From positions 49,406-113,405 of the forward strand of contig JANYGI010000040.1 in the NCBI GenBank assembly GCA_025362495.1: DNA of 64,000 nucleotides. Direction: 5' to 3'. Origin of the DNA: Byssovorax sp. (GTDB lineage Bacteria > Myxococcota_A > Polyangia > Polyangiales > Polyangiaceae). Positions 37,730-47,001 of this stretch are shown piece after piece (the stretch's first letter is position 1; the number at the start of each line of letters is the position of its first letter). The notes below the pieces were generated by a model. It had not been told where the DNA came from. It saw nothing but the letters and a program-made list of their open reading frames with translations, and ran no database searches. The translations under genes were made by a program, and so were the position numbers.

Positions 37730-38461
37730 ATGACTCGACTGCAACTCGCGAGAATCCTCACCGCCATCGTGGCGTTGCCTGGCCTCGCCGTCGTGGAGGT
37801 GGCGTGTACCACCGCGCCCCCGTGTCCCTTCGTGGAAGTGGTGAGCACCAAGGACATCCCCCTCGACTCCATGGCTGCTTGCCAGATCTTCAAGGACGCT
37901 TTCGGCAAGTTCCTAGGCGAGCCAAAGAAGCAATGCGCGGAGGTTTGCGGGGACCCGGCCGTCAACACCTGCGCCTTCGATGAGGCGTACCAGAAAGCCA
38001 TCATCGCCGCGAACCCGTCTTTCGGCGCTGGCGGCGCTGGTGGCGCTGGTGGCGCGGGCTCCGGGACCGGGCCCGTCACGCAGGTCAACTGTCCTGCTCT
38101 CCAGACGACGTTGACGTGCCAGGCCATCGAGTCGGGCGGGGAGTACCACAACGGATGTCCCATCGACGGTCGGCGGCCCGCGGGGCTCGCGGCGCCGGTG
38201 GTCGACGGCTCGGCGATTGGCATCCATCTCGCGACCTCGGCCCACCTCGAGGCGGCGGCGTTCCTCGACGAGCACCTCGACGCGACCGAGCGAGCGCGCG
38301 TCGAGGCGAGCAAGCACGAGGCGGTGCGTGGCCTGTTCGCCTCGCTCGTCGAGCCCGACGCCACGCTGAGGCGGCTCGCGGGGCTGCCGAGCGTCGCCGA
38401 GTCGCGGCAGATCCTCGAGGGCATGGCGAGCGCTCTGTGGAGCGCGCCGCTCGCGGCCTGA
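37730..38461 (+). CDS. Lipoprotein of unknown function with Gly/Ala linker
   Basis: 243-residue predicted lipoprotein (lipobox VEVAC at Cys26). Residues about 27-95 form a Cys-containing domain (PPCPFVEVVSTKDIPLDS, CAEVCGDPAVNTCAFDEA), then a Gly/Ala linker (GAGGAGGAGGAGSGTG) and a C-terminal helical part (about 165-243). The start of that helical part (RRPAGLAAP, then AHLEAAAFL) faintly recalls the ferritin-like domains often found in myxobacterial lipoproteins, but the iron-ligand pattern is not convincing. Start ATG 37730; the promoter probably lies in the 129-base divergent gap shared with the PhnD-like gene. Confidence 0.6.
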   Translation: MTRLQLARILTAIVALPGLAVVEVACTTAPPCPFVEVVSTKDIPLDSMAACQIFKDAFGKFLGEPKKQCAEVCGDPAVNTCAFDEAYQKAIIAANPSFGAGGAGGAGGAGSGTGPVTQVNCPALQTTLTCQAIESGGEYHNGCPIDGRRPAGLAAPVVDGSAIGIHLATSAHLEAAAFLDEHLDATERARVEASKHEAVRGLFASLVEPDATLRRLAGLPSVAESRQILEGMASALWSAPLAA

Positions 38462-38513
38462 TCTTCCTCGCTCGGCGCTGGCGGCCGTCGCGCTGCCCGG
38501 GCATCCTCTCCGC

Positions 38514-39005
38514 ATGACGCCGCGAAGCGCCGCTCGTCCCGGCCTCGATCCGCGCATCGCGCGACGCCACGAGCTCGCGCGGCTCCGGGCGCTCGGCGTG
38601 GAGATCACCGAGATCAGCCGCGCGCGCACGCGGGCGATGTTCGAAAGGTTCGCCCGCGAGTTCATCGCGCCCGAGCACAGCGCGCGCTTCTTCGAGGACG
38701 TGAGGCGGCGCGGCCTCGACGATCTCCAGCGCTGGATGCGGCACGACTGCACGCTGCGAACGATCGCCCAGGGCTGCCTCGCGTGGCTCGGCCCGCGCGA
38801 GAACCTCGATCCATGCGTGCGCTTCGAGAAGAGCGCCGACCTGCCCGCCCTGGAGATCGCCCTCGCGACGATGGACGAGACCTGGGCCGCCTCGTGGCCC
38901 GGGGTGTTCGTGAACTTCGACGCCGGTCGCGCGCTGGTGATCACCGTCGATTACGAGGTGCTCCGCTGCGATCGCGGCGCGGCGCGGACCTCGCCTTACC
39001 GTTGA
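38514..39005 (+). CDS. Hypothetical protein
   Basis: 163-residue soluble protein without recognised family. It is helix-rich and Arg-rich at the N-terminus (RIARRHELARLRALGVEITE), with a central part carrying aromatic and Cys residues (WMRHDCTLRTIAQGCLAWLG, CVRFEKSADLPALEIALATM) and a short final strand (VFVNFDAGRALVITVDYEVL). No signal peptide or membrane segment. It follows the lipoprotein gene by 52 bases and precedes the decayed hyp operon by about 100 bases; it may be the last intact gene before that damaged region. A fragment at 39044-39115 (MVQGDTVVVSDSGDHGV) after it reads like the end of another gene. Confidence 0.55.
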   Translation: MTPRSAARPGLDPRIARRHELARLRALGVEITEISRARTRAMFERFAREFIAPEHSARFFEDVRRRGLDDLQRWMRHDCTLRTIAQGCLAWLGPRENLDPCVRFEKSADLPALEIALATMDETWAASWPGVFVNFDAGRALVITVDYEVLRCDRGAARTSPYR

Positions 39006-39111
39006 ACTGAGCGTGGACCACCGATGACTGACCGCAGGCGATCATGGTCCAGGGCGACACCGTCGTCGTGAGCGACAGCGGCGATCACGGCGTGCTCCAC
39101 GGGAGGCTCGC

Positions 39112-39217
39112 GTGAGCGTCGAGACGATCCGCCTTCGCGGCATCGTGCAGCGCGTCGGCGTCCGGCCGACGGTGGCGCGCGTGGCGCGGAGGCTCTCGCT
39201 CGAAGGGTGGGGCTCTC
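39112..39217 (+). pseudogene. hypF: hypF remnant (N-terminal acylphosphatase end)
   Basis: Start of hypF, the carbamoyl-transferase needed to make the CN ligands of [NiFe]-hydrogenase. The GTG at 39112 reads [20 protein letters not shown], the acylphosphatase opening of HypF (usual text RGIVQGVGFRPFV), and continues for about 32 residues to LSLEGWGS. The remaining roughly 700 residues are gone, and a HypD start follows directly. The fragment cannot be functional. It overlaps the end of a short coding-like remnant by four bases (GTGA), as expected of a former operon. Confidence 0.75.
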
Positions 39218-39454
39218 GTGAAACACATCGACGAGTTCCGCGATCCTGCGCTGGCGGCGCCCATCGTCCGCGACCTCGCCGCGCTGCTCGCGCGCCTGGG
39301 CCGCGCCACGGATCATCCGCTCAAGATCATGGAAGTCTGCGGCGGGCACACGCACGCGATCTTCCGCTTCGGCATCGAGGATATGGTGCCGCCGGGGATC
39401 GAGCTCGTGCACGGCCCGGGCTGCCTCCCGATCGTGGAGGCCGGTCGTGGCTGA
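39218..39454 (+). pseudogene. hypD: hypD remnant (N-terminal fifth)
   Basis: N-terminal 78 residues of HypD, the Fe-S protein that with HypC assembles the Fe(CN)2CO unit of [NiFe]-hydrogenase. [20 protein letters not shown] and the signature [20 protein letters not shown] are clear. The sequence stops just after the HGPGC motif (which should continue PVC), where it changes to LPIVEAGRG and a stop. Full-length HypD has about 370 residues with an Fe4S4 cluster site at the C-terminus, so this fragment is dead. It overlaps the hypE start by eight bases. Confidence 0.85.
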
Positions 39455-40385
39455 GCACCCGCTGTTCCAGCGCGTCGAGATGCAGCGACGCCGCACTCGC
39501 AAGGTCCGCGAGTCGATCGTCACGCTCGCCCACGGCGGCGGCGGCAAGGCGATGGCGGACTTGATCGACGACGTCATCCTCGGCGCCTTCGACAACCCGG
39601 ATCTCGATCTCCACAAGGATCAAGCGCGCTTCTCGATCTCTACCTCACGTGCGCTCTCGTGCTCGAAGAGGGGTTCGCGATCGCCACGCTGCGCACCGTG
39701 CTCGCGAGCATGGCGGCGGCGGCGGCAGAGTCGGGCGTGCGGATCGTCACCGGCGACACGAAAGTGGTCGAGCGCGGCGCCGCCGACGGGATGTACATCA
39801 ACACGGCGGGCATCGGCGTGATCCCGCGCGGCGTCGACGTCAGCGCGCGCGCGCGCGGTGCGGCCCGGCGACGCGCTGATCGTCAACGGCTTCCTCGGCG
39901 ATCACGGGGCGGCGATCGTCGTCGCGCGCGGCAACCTCAAGCTCGACGCCGACATCCTCAGCGACAGCCAGCCGCTCCACGATCTCGTCGCCGCGCTGGC
40001 GGCCGAGGTCCCCGTGCACGCGCTGCGCGACGCGACCCGCGGCGGCGTCGCGGCGGTGCTCAACGAGTGGGCGATGGCGTCCGACGTCGGCGTGCAGCTC
40101 GACGCCGCGGCGATCCCGGTGCGCCCCGTCGTGCGCGGCCTCTGCGAGGTGATCGGCTTCGATCCGCTGCACCTCGCCAACGAAGGCAAGCTCGTCGCCG
40201 CGGTGCCGCACGAGCACGCCGCCCGCGCGCTCGCGATCCTGCGCGCCCACCCGCGCGGCCGCGACGCGGCGATCATCGGCCGGGTGCGCGCCGAGCCACG
40301 CGGCGTGGTCACCATGTCGACGGGCTTCGGCGGCGATCGGATCGTCGCGCTGCCGGTGGGCGAGCAGCTCCCGAGGATCTGCTGA
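39447..40385 (+). pseudogene. hypE: hypE with internal deletion and frameshift
   Basis: Damaged hypE, the enzyme that dehydrates the HypE thiocarbamate to thiocyanate for hydrogenase cyanide ligands. The N-terminus has VTLAHGGGGKAMADLIDDVI. Near 39640 about 70 codons are missing, including the expected TDSYVV and GDIGKLAVCGTVNDLA segments, and the frame changes to one that resumes at YLTCALVLEEGFAIATL. A second shift lies near 39845-39860, in a GCGCGCGCGC run, after VDVSARA, where the frame jumps to VRPGDALIVNGFLGDHGAAI. The C-terminal part to 40385 is otherwise normal (EVPVHALRDATRGGVAAVLN). The deletion removes core ATP-site residues, so it is not functional. Confidence 0.85.
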
Positions 40386-40416
40386 TGATCGCGATCGATC
40401 TGGAGAACAGATAGCC

Positions 40417-41246
40417 GTGTGCGGAATCTGCGGATGCTCCGGCGATGGGCAAACCAGGATCGTGGTCCCCGGCGATGACGATCACGAGCACAATCACCAT
40501 TACGATCACGGTCACGACCACGATCATCCGCATGCTCATGAGCACGATCACCCGCATTCCCACGAGCATGCGCCCGGGTCGACGCGCGTCGCCGTGCTGG
40601 AGAGTCGAATTCTGGAGAAGAACGATCGGCTCGCGGAGCACAACCGCGCGTGGTTCGGTGGGCGCGAGGTGCTCGCGCTCAACCTGATGAGCTCGCCGGG
40701 GGCCGGGAAGACCACGCTGCTGGTGAAGACGCTGGGGGAGCTGGGGTTACCGGCTTCGGTGGTCGAGGGAGATCAAGAGTCCACGCTCGACGCCGAGCGC
40801 ATCCGGGCGACGGGCGCGCCGGTGGTGCGGATCAACACGGGACGGGCTGTCACCTCGAAGCGCAGATGGTCCGGGACGGCGTCGACAGGCTCAAGCCGGC
40901 CTTCGGATCGGTGCTGTTCATCGAGAACGTCGGTAACCTGGTCTGTGCGTCGCTCTTCGATCTGGGGGAGCACGCGCGCGTGGTGCTGTTCTCGGTGACC
41001 GAGGGGGCCGAGGGGGCCGACAAGCCGATCAAATATCCGCACATGTTCCGGAGAGCGGATATCGTGTTGCTCACGAAGATTGATCTCGCGCCGTATGTCG
41101 ACTTCGAGGAAGACGCGGCGATGGCGGCGATCCATGCCGTGAACCCGACTGCGCCGGTGATCCGGCTCTCCACGCGCTCGGGTGAGGGGTTGTCAGCCTG
41201 GTACGACTGGGTTCGAGCCCGCTTTCGCGCGGTTCATGCGTCTTGA
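40417..41246 (+). pseudogene. hypB: hypB with one-base frameshift
   Basis: Nickel-inserting GTPase HypB for [NiFe]-hydrogenase. The GTG at 40417 starts MCGICGCSG, the Cys nickel site at the HypB N-terminus, followed by a very His-rich store (HDHDHPHAHEHDHPHSHEH), the P-loop SSPGAGKTTLL and VVEGDQESTLDAERIRATG. Near 40848, after VVRINTG, the frame shifts; the text should read TGCHLEAQMV and does so in another frame to the stop at 41246 (FIENVGNLVCASLFDLGEHA, LTKIDLAPYV). One G missing from a short G run explains it. If this is a sequencing error HypB would be intact, but its partners hypF, hypD and hypE are still broken. Confidence 0.85.
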
Positions 41247-41267
41247 TGCCCGGTCGCAGACGCCTGA

Positions 41268-43121
41268 TCACACCCAGCCTCGCGCTCGCTCCCTGGCCTC
41301 TTCCTCCGCGGCCATCGCCTCTCGCTCGGCCTCTTCTTCCACGGACGGCTCCCCGGCGCCGCCCGCCGCTCCGGCACCCGCAAACGCGGCGGCCACCTTC
41401 GGCGCCACCTTCTCCAGCCACGCCGCAGATACCGTATCTCCGCGCAGCTCCTTCCGGAGCCGCTCGGTCTCCACGCTGCCGCGCGACTCTGGATCGGCCA
41501 GCATCCGCACCAGATCGGCGAGCAGCTCGTCACGCACGGTGAGGGCCAGATCGGCGCTCTTCTCCGCGATCTGCGCGGCCCCGGTGAAGTCGCCCTGACG
41601 GGCGCTGTCGAGCAGCGTGATCCGGAATCGCACCGTGTCGAGCAGGGCATACGCCGGATACCGCTGCTCGATGAGCGCGAGCTCCGCCCTCGCCGCGGCG
41701 CTCTCGCCCTGGGCCGCGAGGATGTGAGCGTGCTCGGCGAAGAGGCCTGGCAGCAGCATCGGAGAGGCCGCGATCGGCGACGTAGAAGCGAGGGTGATGC
41801 CTCGCTCGCACAGCGTCCGCGCTTCGCCCAGATCGCCGAGGCGCTCCGTCTCCGTGGCGAGCTGGAGCAGGGCCTGAGCGCCGACCAGCGGCGGGCCGCT
41901 CACGAGGGACCTGAACGAGCCCATGGCGGCCTCGTGATCGCCGCGCGCCAGCGTCGTCAGCGCCACCCGGAGCTGGGTCGTCCTGGCGCGCTGCCGCATC
42001 ACGAGGCCGACGATCAGGGCGACGAACGCCGCCGTGACCACCGTGGAGACACCGAGGAACGCGTCGGGGCCGCTCGGGGAGACAGGCTGTGCGTGGTGGG
42101 GGCGAGGGCCCGTCGAGAGGACCTGCCAGACGACCACGGAGAACAGCGTGAAACCCCCCCAGATTGCCAGTGTCTTGCGCCGGTTGCGGGTGGGTTTGGC
42201 CTGGAAGAGGGCGCGCGCCGCCGCGGTGGCCGGGCCGTCAGGTGCGGTGGTGGCGCTCGTGAGAGGCCCTGCCGAACAGGCCCGCTCGGCGCCCACGAAG
42301 GCCGCCGCGGCGGGAGATAGCTTGGCGACCCAGTCCGAGAGCAAAGGCTCATCGTCGTGCGCGACCCGATCGCGCTCGGCGCCGTGGCGATAGACGCTGG
42401 TGGTCTGGGCCTCGAGCATGCGGAGGTAGGCGCGGACGACCGCCCGCTCGCGAGGGTGGGTGTACTCGAGCAACAAGCGGCGATTGCGATCGAGGTGCGC
42501 CGCCAGCGCGCCCCGATCCCCCGCTTGCTCGAGCAGGAGCGCCCTCGCCAGCTCGGCGCGGGCCAGCGCGGGTGGCAGCGCCAGCGGGCTCGCGCCGATG
42601 GCGGCGATGTCGGCCTCGGCGCGGACGCGGTCGCCGAGCGAGGCCAGCGCCACGGCCCGGATCCCGCGCGCGTCGATGATGTTCCCCCGCTCGACGGCGC
42701 GCGTGAGGATCCCGAGCGGCCGATTGATGGCCTCGTCCGCGAAGGTGACGGCGCGCTCCAGATCGCCGCGGCGGAGCGCGATCCAGGCGCGATTGACGGC
42801 GATCACCCGGCGGATGTACCCGAGCTTGTAGCGCGCATTGGCGGCGGTGAAGCGCTCTTCGGCCTCGACGAGCCGCCCCGCCAGGGTCGCGTTGAGCGCG
42901 AGGTTGACGGCCTGCGCCGCCGGCCCGGACTGCCGGACGAAGAGCGCGAAGCCGATGACCACGCTGGCGCACGCGAGGACGATGGGGCCCATGATCACCC
43001 CGTTCGAGCCCATCGCCGTCGTGACGCCGCTCAGCGTCAGCAGGGCGCCGCTCAGCAGCAACAGCCGCCATTGACGAGCGCCGGGATCGGGGGGCAGCGC
43101 GGGACGCTTGTCGAGGGCCAT
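41268..43121 (-). CDS. TPR-containing membrane protein
   Basis: 617-residue protein. Two hydrophobic segments at the N-terminus (about 17-70, LLLLSGALLTLSGVTTAMGS, IVLACASVVIGFALFV) are followed by a first TPR-like helical array (about 75-260), a second pair of membrane helices near 330-400 (IWGGFTLFSVVVWQVLST, TVVTAAFVALIVGLVMRQRA) and a second helical array to about 590. It ends in an acidic, Glu-rich tail. TPR arrays suggest a scaffold for a membrane complex. No catalytic motif. Start ATG 43121 (MALDKRPALPPDPG) is preferred because the longer frame lacks similarity and overlaps the glyS hairpin region. It converges with hypB and lies downstream of glyS. Confidence 0.7.
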   Translation of the reverse strand: MALDKRPALPPDPGARQWRLLLLSGALLTLSGVTTAMGSNGVIMGPIVLACASVVIGFALFVRQSGPAAQAVNLALNATLAGRLVEAEERFTAANARYKLGYIRRVIAVNRAWIALRRGDLERAVTFADEAINRPLGILTRAVERGNIIDARGIRAVALASLGDRVRAEADIAAIGASPLALPPALARAELARALLLEQAGDRGALAAHLDRNRRLLLEYTHPRERAVVRAYLRMLEAQTTSVYRHGAERDRVAHDDEPLLSDWVAKLSPAAAAFVGAERACSAGPLTSATTAPDGPATAAARALFQAKPTRNRRKTLAIWGGFTLFSVVVWQVLSTGPRPHHAQPVSPSGPDAFLGVSTVVTAAFVALIVGLVMRQRARTTQLRVALTTLARGDHEAAMGSFRSLVSGPPLVGAQALLQLATETERLGDLGEARTLCERGITLASTSPIAASPMLLPGLFAEHAHILAAQGESAAARAELALIEQRYPAYALLDTVRFRITLLDSARQGDFTGAAQIAEKSADLALTVRDELLADLVRMLADPESRGSVETERLRKELRGDTVSAAWLEKVAPKVAAAFAGAGAAGGAGEPSVEEEAEREAMAAEEEARERARGWV

Positions 43122-43182
43122 GGGCCCGAGTCTAACGTGGTCCCGTGCTGCCCGGGTCGGAAGAGCGCTGGATCGGTGCTTG

Positions 43183-43227
43183 GAGCCCATTCCGGCAGGG
43201 CTCGGTCCGCCCTACCGGGATGGGCTC
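43183..43227. terminator. Long stem-loop after glyS
   Basis: Inverted repeat of 19 bases (AGCCCATTCCGGCAGGGC with GCCCTACCGGGATGGGCT; extra G/C pair outside) with one G-T pair, one mismatch and a seven-base loop. It begins at the glyS stop codon and lies before the start of the TPR gene on the same (minus) strand. The stem is strong but no T run follows in the direction of transcription, so it may be an mRNA 3'-end stabiliser or a Rho-assisted stop instead of a classic intrinsic terminator. Confidence 0.65.
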
Positions 43228-45320
43228 TAACCGCCCAGCAGATCCAGCCGCGCGAGCGTCCCGCAGGTCTCGGAGATCGCCCGCATCAGGCGCAAACGGC
43301 TCTCCCGGAGCTTCATGTCCTCCGCCATCACGAAGACGTCGAGGAAGTACTGCGCGAGCAGGGGCGCGAAGGCCGCGATGTCCTTGAAGGCGCTGTCGAA
43401 GTCGCCGCCCCTGGCCTGGTGGCCGAGGCGCTCGCGCATCGACAGGAACCCTTGATACAGGGCCTTTTCGCTCTGGTGCGCGTCGTCCGGCGGCAAGCCA
43501 GGCTCGCCGCCGGGAGCGTTGCTGGCGATGTTGGTGGCGCGCTTGAACACCTCGCCGACTCCCGCTCTCGTGGCGGCGTCGAGGTGGGCAATCGCCTCGG
43601 CGCGGGCGCGGGCGTCGAGCGGCCGATCGGAGACGACGCCGAGGCACGCTTGCACCGCGTCGGAGGGCAGCTTCGCTTCGAGGAGGCCCTTGAGACGATC
43701 GGAGAAGAACTCGCCCAGCTTCTTCACGAGGTCGTCGCGCGAGAGCTCGAGCTTGACCTGCGTATAGCCGTCGTAGGCGGCGCGGAAGGCGTCGGTGAGG
43801 CCGAGATCGAAGCCTCGATCGAGCATCGTGCGCAGCACGCCGAGGCAGGCGCGGCGGAGGCCGTAAGGGTCGGCCGCGCCCGTCGGCGTGAGGCCGATGG
43901 CGAAACACCCCACCAGGGTATCGAGCCTGTCGGCCATGGCGACGAGCGCGCCCGCGTCGCTCGCAGCGGTGGAGTCGCCGGCGCCCCTGGGGGAATAGTG
44001 CTCCTTGATCACCGCGGCGACCTCTGGCGAAACGCCTTGTTTCAGCGCGTAGGCCTTGCCCATCTCGCCTTCGAGCTCGGGGAACTCGCCGACCATCAGG
44101 CACACGAGATCGCATTTCGCGAGGTGCGCGCCCGAGGCCGCGGCCATCAGCGTGGGCTCGGGGAGCATGAGCAAAAGGCCGAGCTCGCGGGCCAGGCGCT
44201 CGATGCGCTCGGCCTTGGCGAGCATCGTCCCGAGGCGCTTCTGGAAGACGATCCCGCCGAGCTTCTCGCGGCGCGAGGCGAGCGGGGCCTTCGTGTCCTC
44301 GCCGTAGAAGAAACGCGCGTCGGAGAGGCGAGCGCGCATCGTGATGTCGTTGCCGCGACGGATCAGCGTGGGATTCTCGGCCGTGTTCACCACCGCGAGG
44401 TAGTTCGGCATCAGCGATCCATCCGGCGAACGAAGGCCGAAGTAGCGCTGGTGGCCCTTGGCGACCTCGAGGATCACGCGCTCGGGGAGGGCGAGGAACT
44501 CTTTCTCGTAGCCGCCGACGATGATGTGCGGCTCCTCGACCAGCGAGAGGTTCTCGTGGATGAGAAAGTCGTCCTCGATCAGCACGCCGCCGGCCTCTTT
44601 TGCCGCGGCGAGGAGGCGTTCGCGCATCAGGCGCGCGCGCTCCTCGGGATCGGCGATCACGTGCGCCGCGCGCAGCGTGTCGAGGTACGTGGCGGCGTTC
44701 TTGATCGTGACCTCGCCGCTCGGCGTGACGCCCGGGCCGCGCAAGAAGCGGTGGCTGCGCGAGGTGGTGCCGCTCTTGATCCCGGCGATTTCGAGGTCGA
44801 TCACCGTCTCGCCGAGGAGCGCGACGAGCCACTGGATCGGCCGCCCGAAGGCCACGGTGCCCGCGCCCCAGCGCATCGATTTGCGGAACGGGATCCCGAG
44901 CGTCATCTGCACGAGGGCCGCGGGCAGGTGCGCCATCGCGGGCTGCCCTTGCTCGCGGCGCGTGCCGACGAGGTACTCGCCCTTGGGCGTCTCGACGCGG
45001 CGGAGATCGGCGACGGCGCAGCCGACCTTGGTCGCGAAGGCCTCGGCCGCGCGGGTCGGCGCGCCGTCCTTGAACGCAGCCTTCGTCGGCGGCCCGGTGA
45101 CCTCTTCTTCGAGGTCCGGCTGGGTCAGCGAGAGCTTCTCGACGATGAGCGTGAGCCGGCGCGGCGTGCCGTACGCGTGCACGTCGCCGTGCGTGAGCCG
45201 GAGCTCGGCGAAGCGCTTCCTGGCCAGCTCGGGGAGCGCGCGGAGCGCCGCTTCGACGAACGAGGCGGGGAGCTCCTCGACGCCGATCTCGAGCAACAGA
45301 TCGCTCGTTTCGGGAACCAT
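43227..45320 (-). CDS. glyS: Glycyl-tRNA synthetase beta subunit
   Basis: 697-residue beta subunit of the tetrameric (alpha2beta2) glycyl-tRNA synthetase, which charges tRNA-Gly together with the catalytic GlyQ alpha chain. Length and motifs are normal: DLLLEIGVEELPASFVEAAL at the N-terminus, HRFLRGPGVTPSG and FIVVNTAEN-type core (PNYLAVVNTAENPTLIRRGN), GADDYGLRR-type segment (GAADPYGLRRACLGVLRTML), and the anticodon-binding C-terminal part with FLDVFVMAEDMKLRESRLRL. The start at 45320 matches the usual N-terminus. glyQ is not adjacent, so the subunits are encoded apart. A divergent gene begins about 120 bases away. Confidence 0.95.
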   Translation of the reverse strand: MVPETSDLLLEIGVEELPASFVEAALRALPELARKRFAELRLTHGDVHAYGTPRRLTLIVEKLSLTQPDLEEEVTGPPTKAAFKDGAPTRAAEAFATKVGCAVADLRRVETPKGEYLVGTRREQGQPAMAHLPAALVQMTLGIPFRKSMRWGAGTVAFGRPIQWLVALLGETVIDLEIAGIKSGTTSRSHRFLRGPGVTPSGEVTIKNAATYLDTLRAAHVIADPEERARLMRERLLAAAKEAGGVLIEDDFLIHENLSLVEEPHIIVGGYEKEFLALPERVILEVAKGHQRYFGLRSPDGSLMPNYLAVVNTAENPTLIRRGNDITMRARLSDARFFYGEDTKAPLASRREKLGGIVFQKRLGTMLAKAERIERLARELGLLLMLPEPTLMAAASGAHLAKCDLVCLMVGEFPELEGEMGKAYALKQGVSPEVAAVIKEHYSPRGAGDSTAASDAGALVAMADRLDTLVGCFAIGLTPTGAADPYGLRRACLGVLRTMLDRGFDLGLTDAFRAAYDGYTQVKLELSRDDLVKKLGEFFSDRLKGLLEAKLPSDAVQACLGVVSDRPLDARARAEAIAHLDAATRAGVGEVFKRATNIASNAPGGEPGLPPDDAHQSEKALYQGFLSMRERLGHQARGGDFDSAFKDIAAFAPLLAQYFLDVFVMAEDMKLRESRLRLMRAISETCGTLARLDLLGG

Positions 45321-45439
45321 GGGCGCGGAAGCTACTCCAGAACACCGTGGCGCGTCAGCACCTCCGGCGGGTTTCCCGCGGCGCGGGGCGCTCGGGGCGC
45401 ATTTGGAGCAGTCGACACCCCGGGGAGCGATCGGAGAGC

Positions 45440-46918
45440 ATGGCTGCAATGGCCGACGAAATGCGGGTACGCGGGGAAGAAAACGCCGCGGCGCACGGCC
45501 GCGCCGACGTGATGTCGGCGCTGCGGATCGAGAGCGCCGCGGTGGCCTGGTCGTCGCGCGAGCGGGTGCGATCGATCGCGCTCCGGTCGATGGGGTGGTC
45601 CACGGCGCTCGCGGTCGTCGCGCTCGGCGTCGCGCTACCGCTCGACAGCGGCCTCGCCGGCTCCGTGTTCGGCGTGTCGATGCTCGGCGCGGGGCTCTCG
45701 GGGCTGGGCCTACTCCCGGGCCTGGGCCGCGGCAGCGCGAAGCCCGGCGTCGTCGAGCGCCGCGGTGAGGCGCTGGTGATCGCGGCGGGCGGCGCCGAGC
45801 AGCAGCTCGCGCTCGACGACGTCAAGCAGGGCTGGATCGAGGACGTCTTCGGCGAAGGAGAAGCGTGCGACGTCGTGCTCCGCCTGCGCGGCGGCCGCGA
45901 CGTCGCCGTGCGCGTCGCCAGCCGGATCGAAGGCGAATCGCTGCTCCGCGCCGCGCGCGTCTCGGTCGTCGATCGCGTCCTCCGCGTCCCGCTCCGCAGC
46001 CTGGCGTCGAGCCAGCGCTTCGGCGAGCTGATGGGCATCGCCAGCATGGCGGTGCTCCTCCCGTTCGTGTTCGTCGGCGGCGCGGGCCTGATCTGGTTCG
46101 TGATCATGTGCCTGCTCCACGGCGCGCCCATCGACGACACGCGCGGCCTCACGATCCTGGTGTCGCTGCTGCTCGCGCTCAACGCGCTGTCGATCGTCGG
46201 CGTGCGCTGGCTCGCGCGCTTCCTCCGCCGCGGCGAGGTGGTCGTCGGCACCGACGGCGTGGCGCTCGAAGGCTTCGGAAAGAGGCGTTTCATCGCGTAT
46301 TCGCGCGTGCGCCGCGTCGCGCGCGATCCCCGCGGCGTGCGCCTCTACCTCAACGACGGCGTGAGCGTCCTGCTCCCGACGCTCGTCGACGCCAGCGCCG
46401 CGATGCCCGTCACCCCCGGCGTCGACGCGGTGATCGATCCCGCCGCGACGAAGCGCGCGATCCCGCGCGGCGTCCCGATCGACGATCTCTTCCGCAGAGA
46501 TCTCGCCCGCCGCGAGGCCCTCTTCGAGCGGATCGAGCAGGCGATGAGCGCGCGCGGTCAGAGCCGCGTCTCGCAGGTGCAGCTCGCGCAGCTCGATCGG
46601 CAGCGGCGCACGTTGCCGGCGTGGCGCGACGATCTGCGGGCGCTGCTCGCCGTCGAGGGCTCGGGGTATCGAGGCGCGGCGCTCGGATCTGATCAGCTCG
46701 CCGAGGTCGTGGAAGACGCGGGCGCGCCGGCGGAGCGCCGCGTGGCGGCGGCGATCGCGCTCTCTGGCAAGGGCGATCCCGAGGCGCGGCGGCGCGTGCG
46801 GGTCGCGGTCGAGGCGTGCGCGGATCAGGATCTGCGCGTCGCGCTGGAGCACGCGGCGGAGGGGGAGATCGAAGAGGCGGAGCTACATCGTGCGATGAAG
46901 GAACGATCGCTGCGCTGA
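45440..46918 (+). CDS. Membrane protein with PH-like domains, hypothetical
   Basis: 492-residue protein with an N-terminal basic head and two pairs of hydrophobic helices: about 54-90 (STALAVVALGVALPLDSGL, VFGVSMLGAGLSGLGLLP) and about 210-260 (IASMAVLLPFVFVGGAGLI, GLTILVSLLLALNALSIVGV). Between and after them are beta-rich stretches that look like bacterial PH-type domains (VVERRGEALVIAAGGAEQQL, VVGTDGVALEGFGKRRFIAY). The C-terminal 130 residues are helical and charged. No enzyme motif. It is divergent from glyS. Start ATG 45440 has a fair ribosome site (GGAGAGC). Function not recognised. Confidence 0.68.
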   Translation: MAAMADEMRVRGEENAAAHGRADVMSALRIESAAVAWSSRERVRSIALRSMGWSTALAVVALGVALPLDSGLAGSVFGVSMLGAGLSGLGLLPGLGRGSAKPGVVERRGEALVIAAGGAEQQLALDDVKQGWIEDVFGEGEACDVVLRLRGGRDVAVRVASRIEGESLLRAARVSVVDRVLRVPLRSLASSQRFGELMGIASMAVLLPFVFVGGAGLIWFVIMCLLHGAPIDDTRGLTILVSLLLALNALSIVGVRWLARFLRRGEVVVGTDGVALEGFGKRRFIAYSRVRRVARDPRGVRLYLNDGVSVLLPTLVDASAAMPVTPGVDAVIDPAATKRAIPRGVPIDDLFRRDLARREALFERIEQAMSARGQSRVSQVQLAQLDRQRRTLPAWRDDLRALLAVEGSGYRGAALGSDQLAEVVEDAGAPAERRVAAAIALSGKGDPEARRRVRVAVEACADQDLRVALEHAAEGEIEEAELHRAMKERSLR

Positions 46919-47001
46919 GCTTCACGCCCATGTGCGCCACTCTGAGACAATCCGAGATCCACATGTCCCGCAGACGGTATCTGTACGGTCGGCGCGATGA
47001 C

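Noticed and set aside
39044..39115. 23-codon frame before hypF (MVQGDTVVVSDSGDHGV)
   Set aside because: Could be the tail of another hyp or hydrogenase gene, but no family signature is recognisable.
41268..43121. Bacterial transcriptional activation domain regulator for the TPR protein
   Set aside because: No DNA-binding domain is visible; only TPR-like helices and membrane segments.
42357..45512. Plus-strand open frame of about 1050 codons opposite the TPR gene and glyS
   Set aside because: Antisense to two supported genes, with repetitive Arg/Glu/Gly composition and no motifs.
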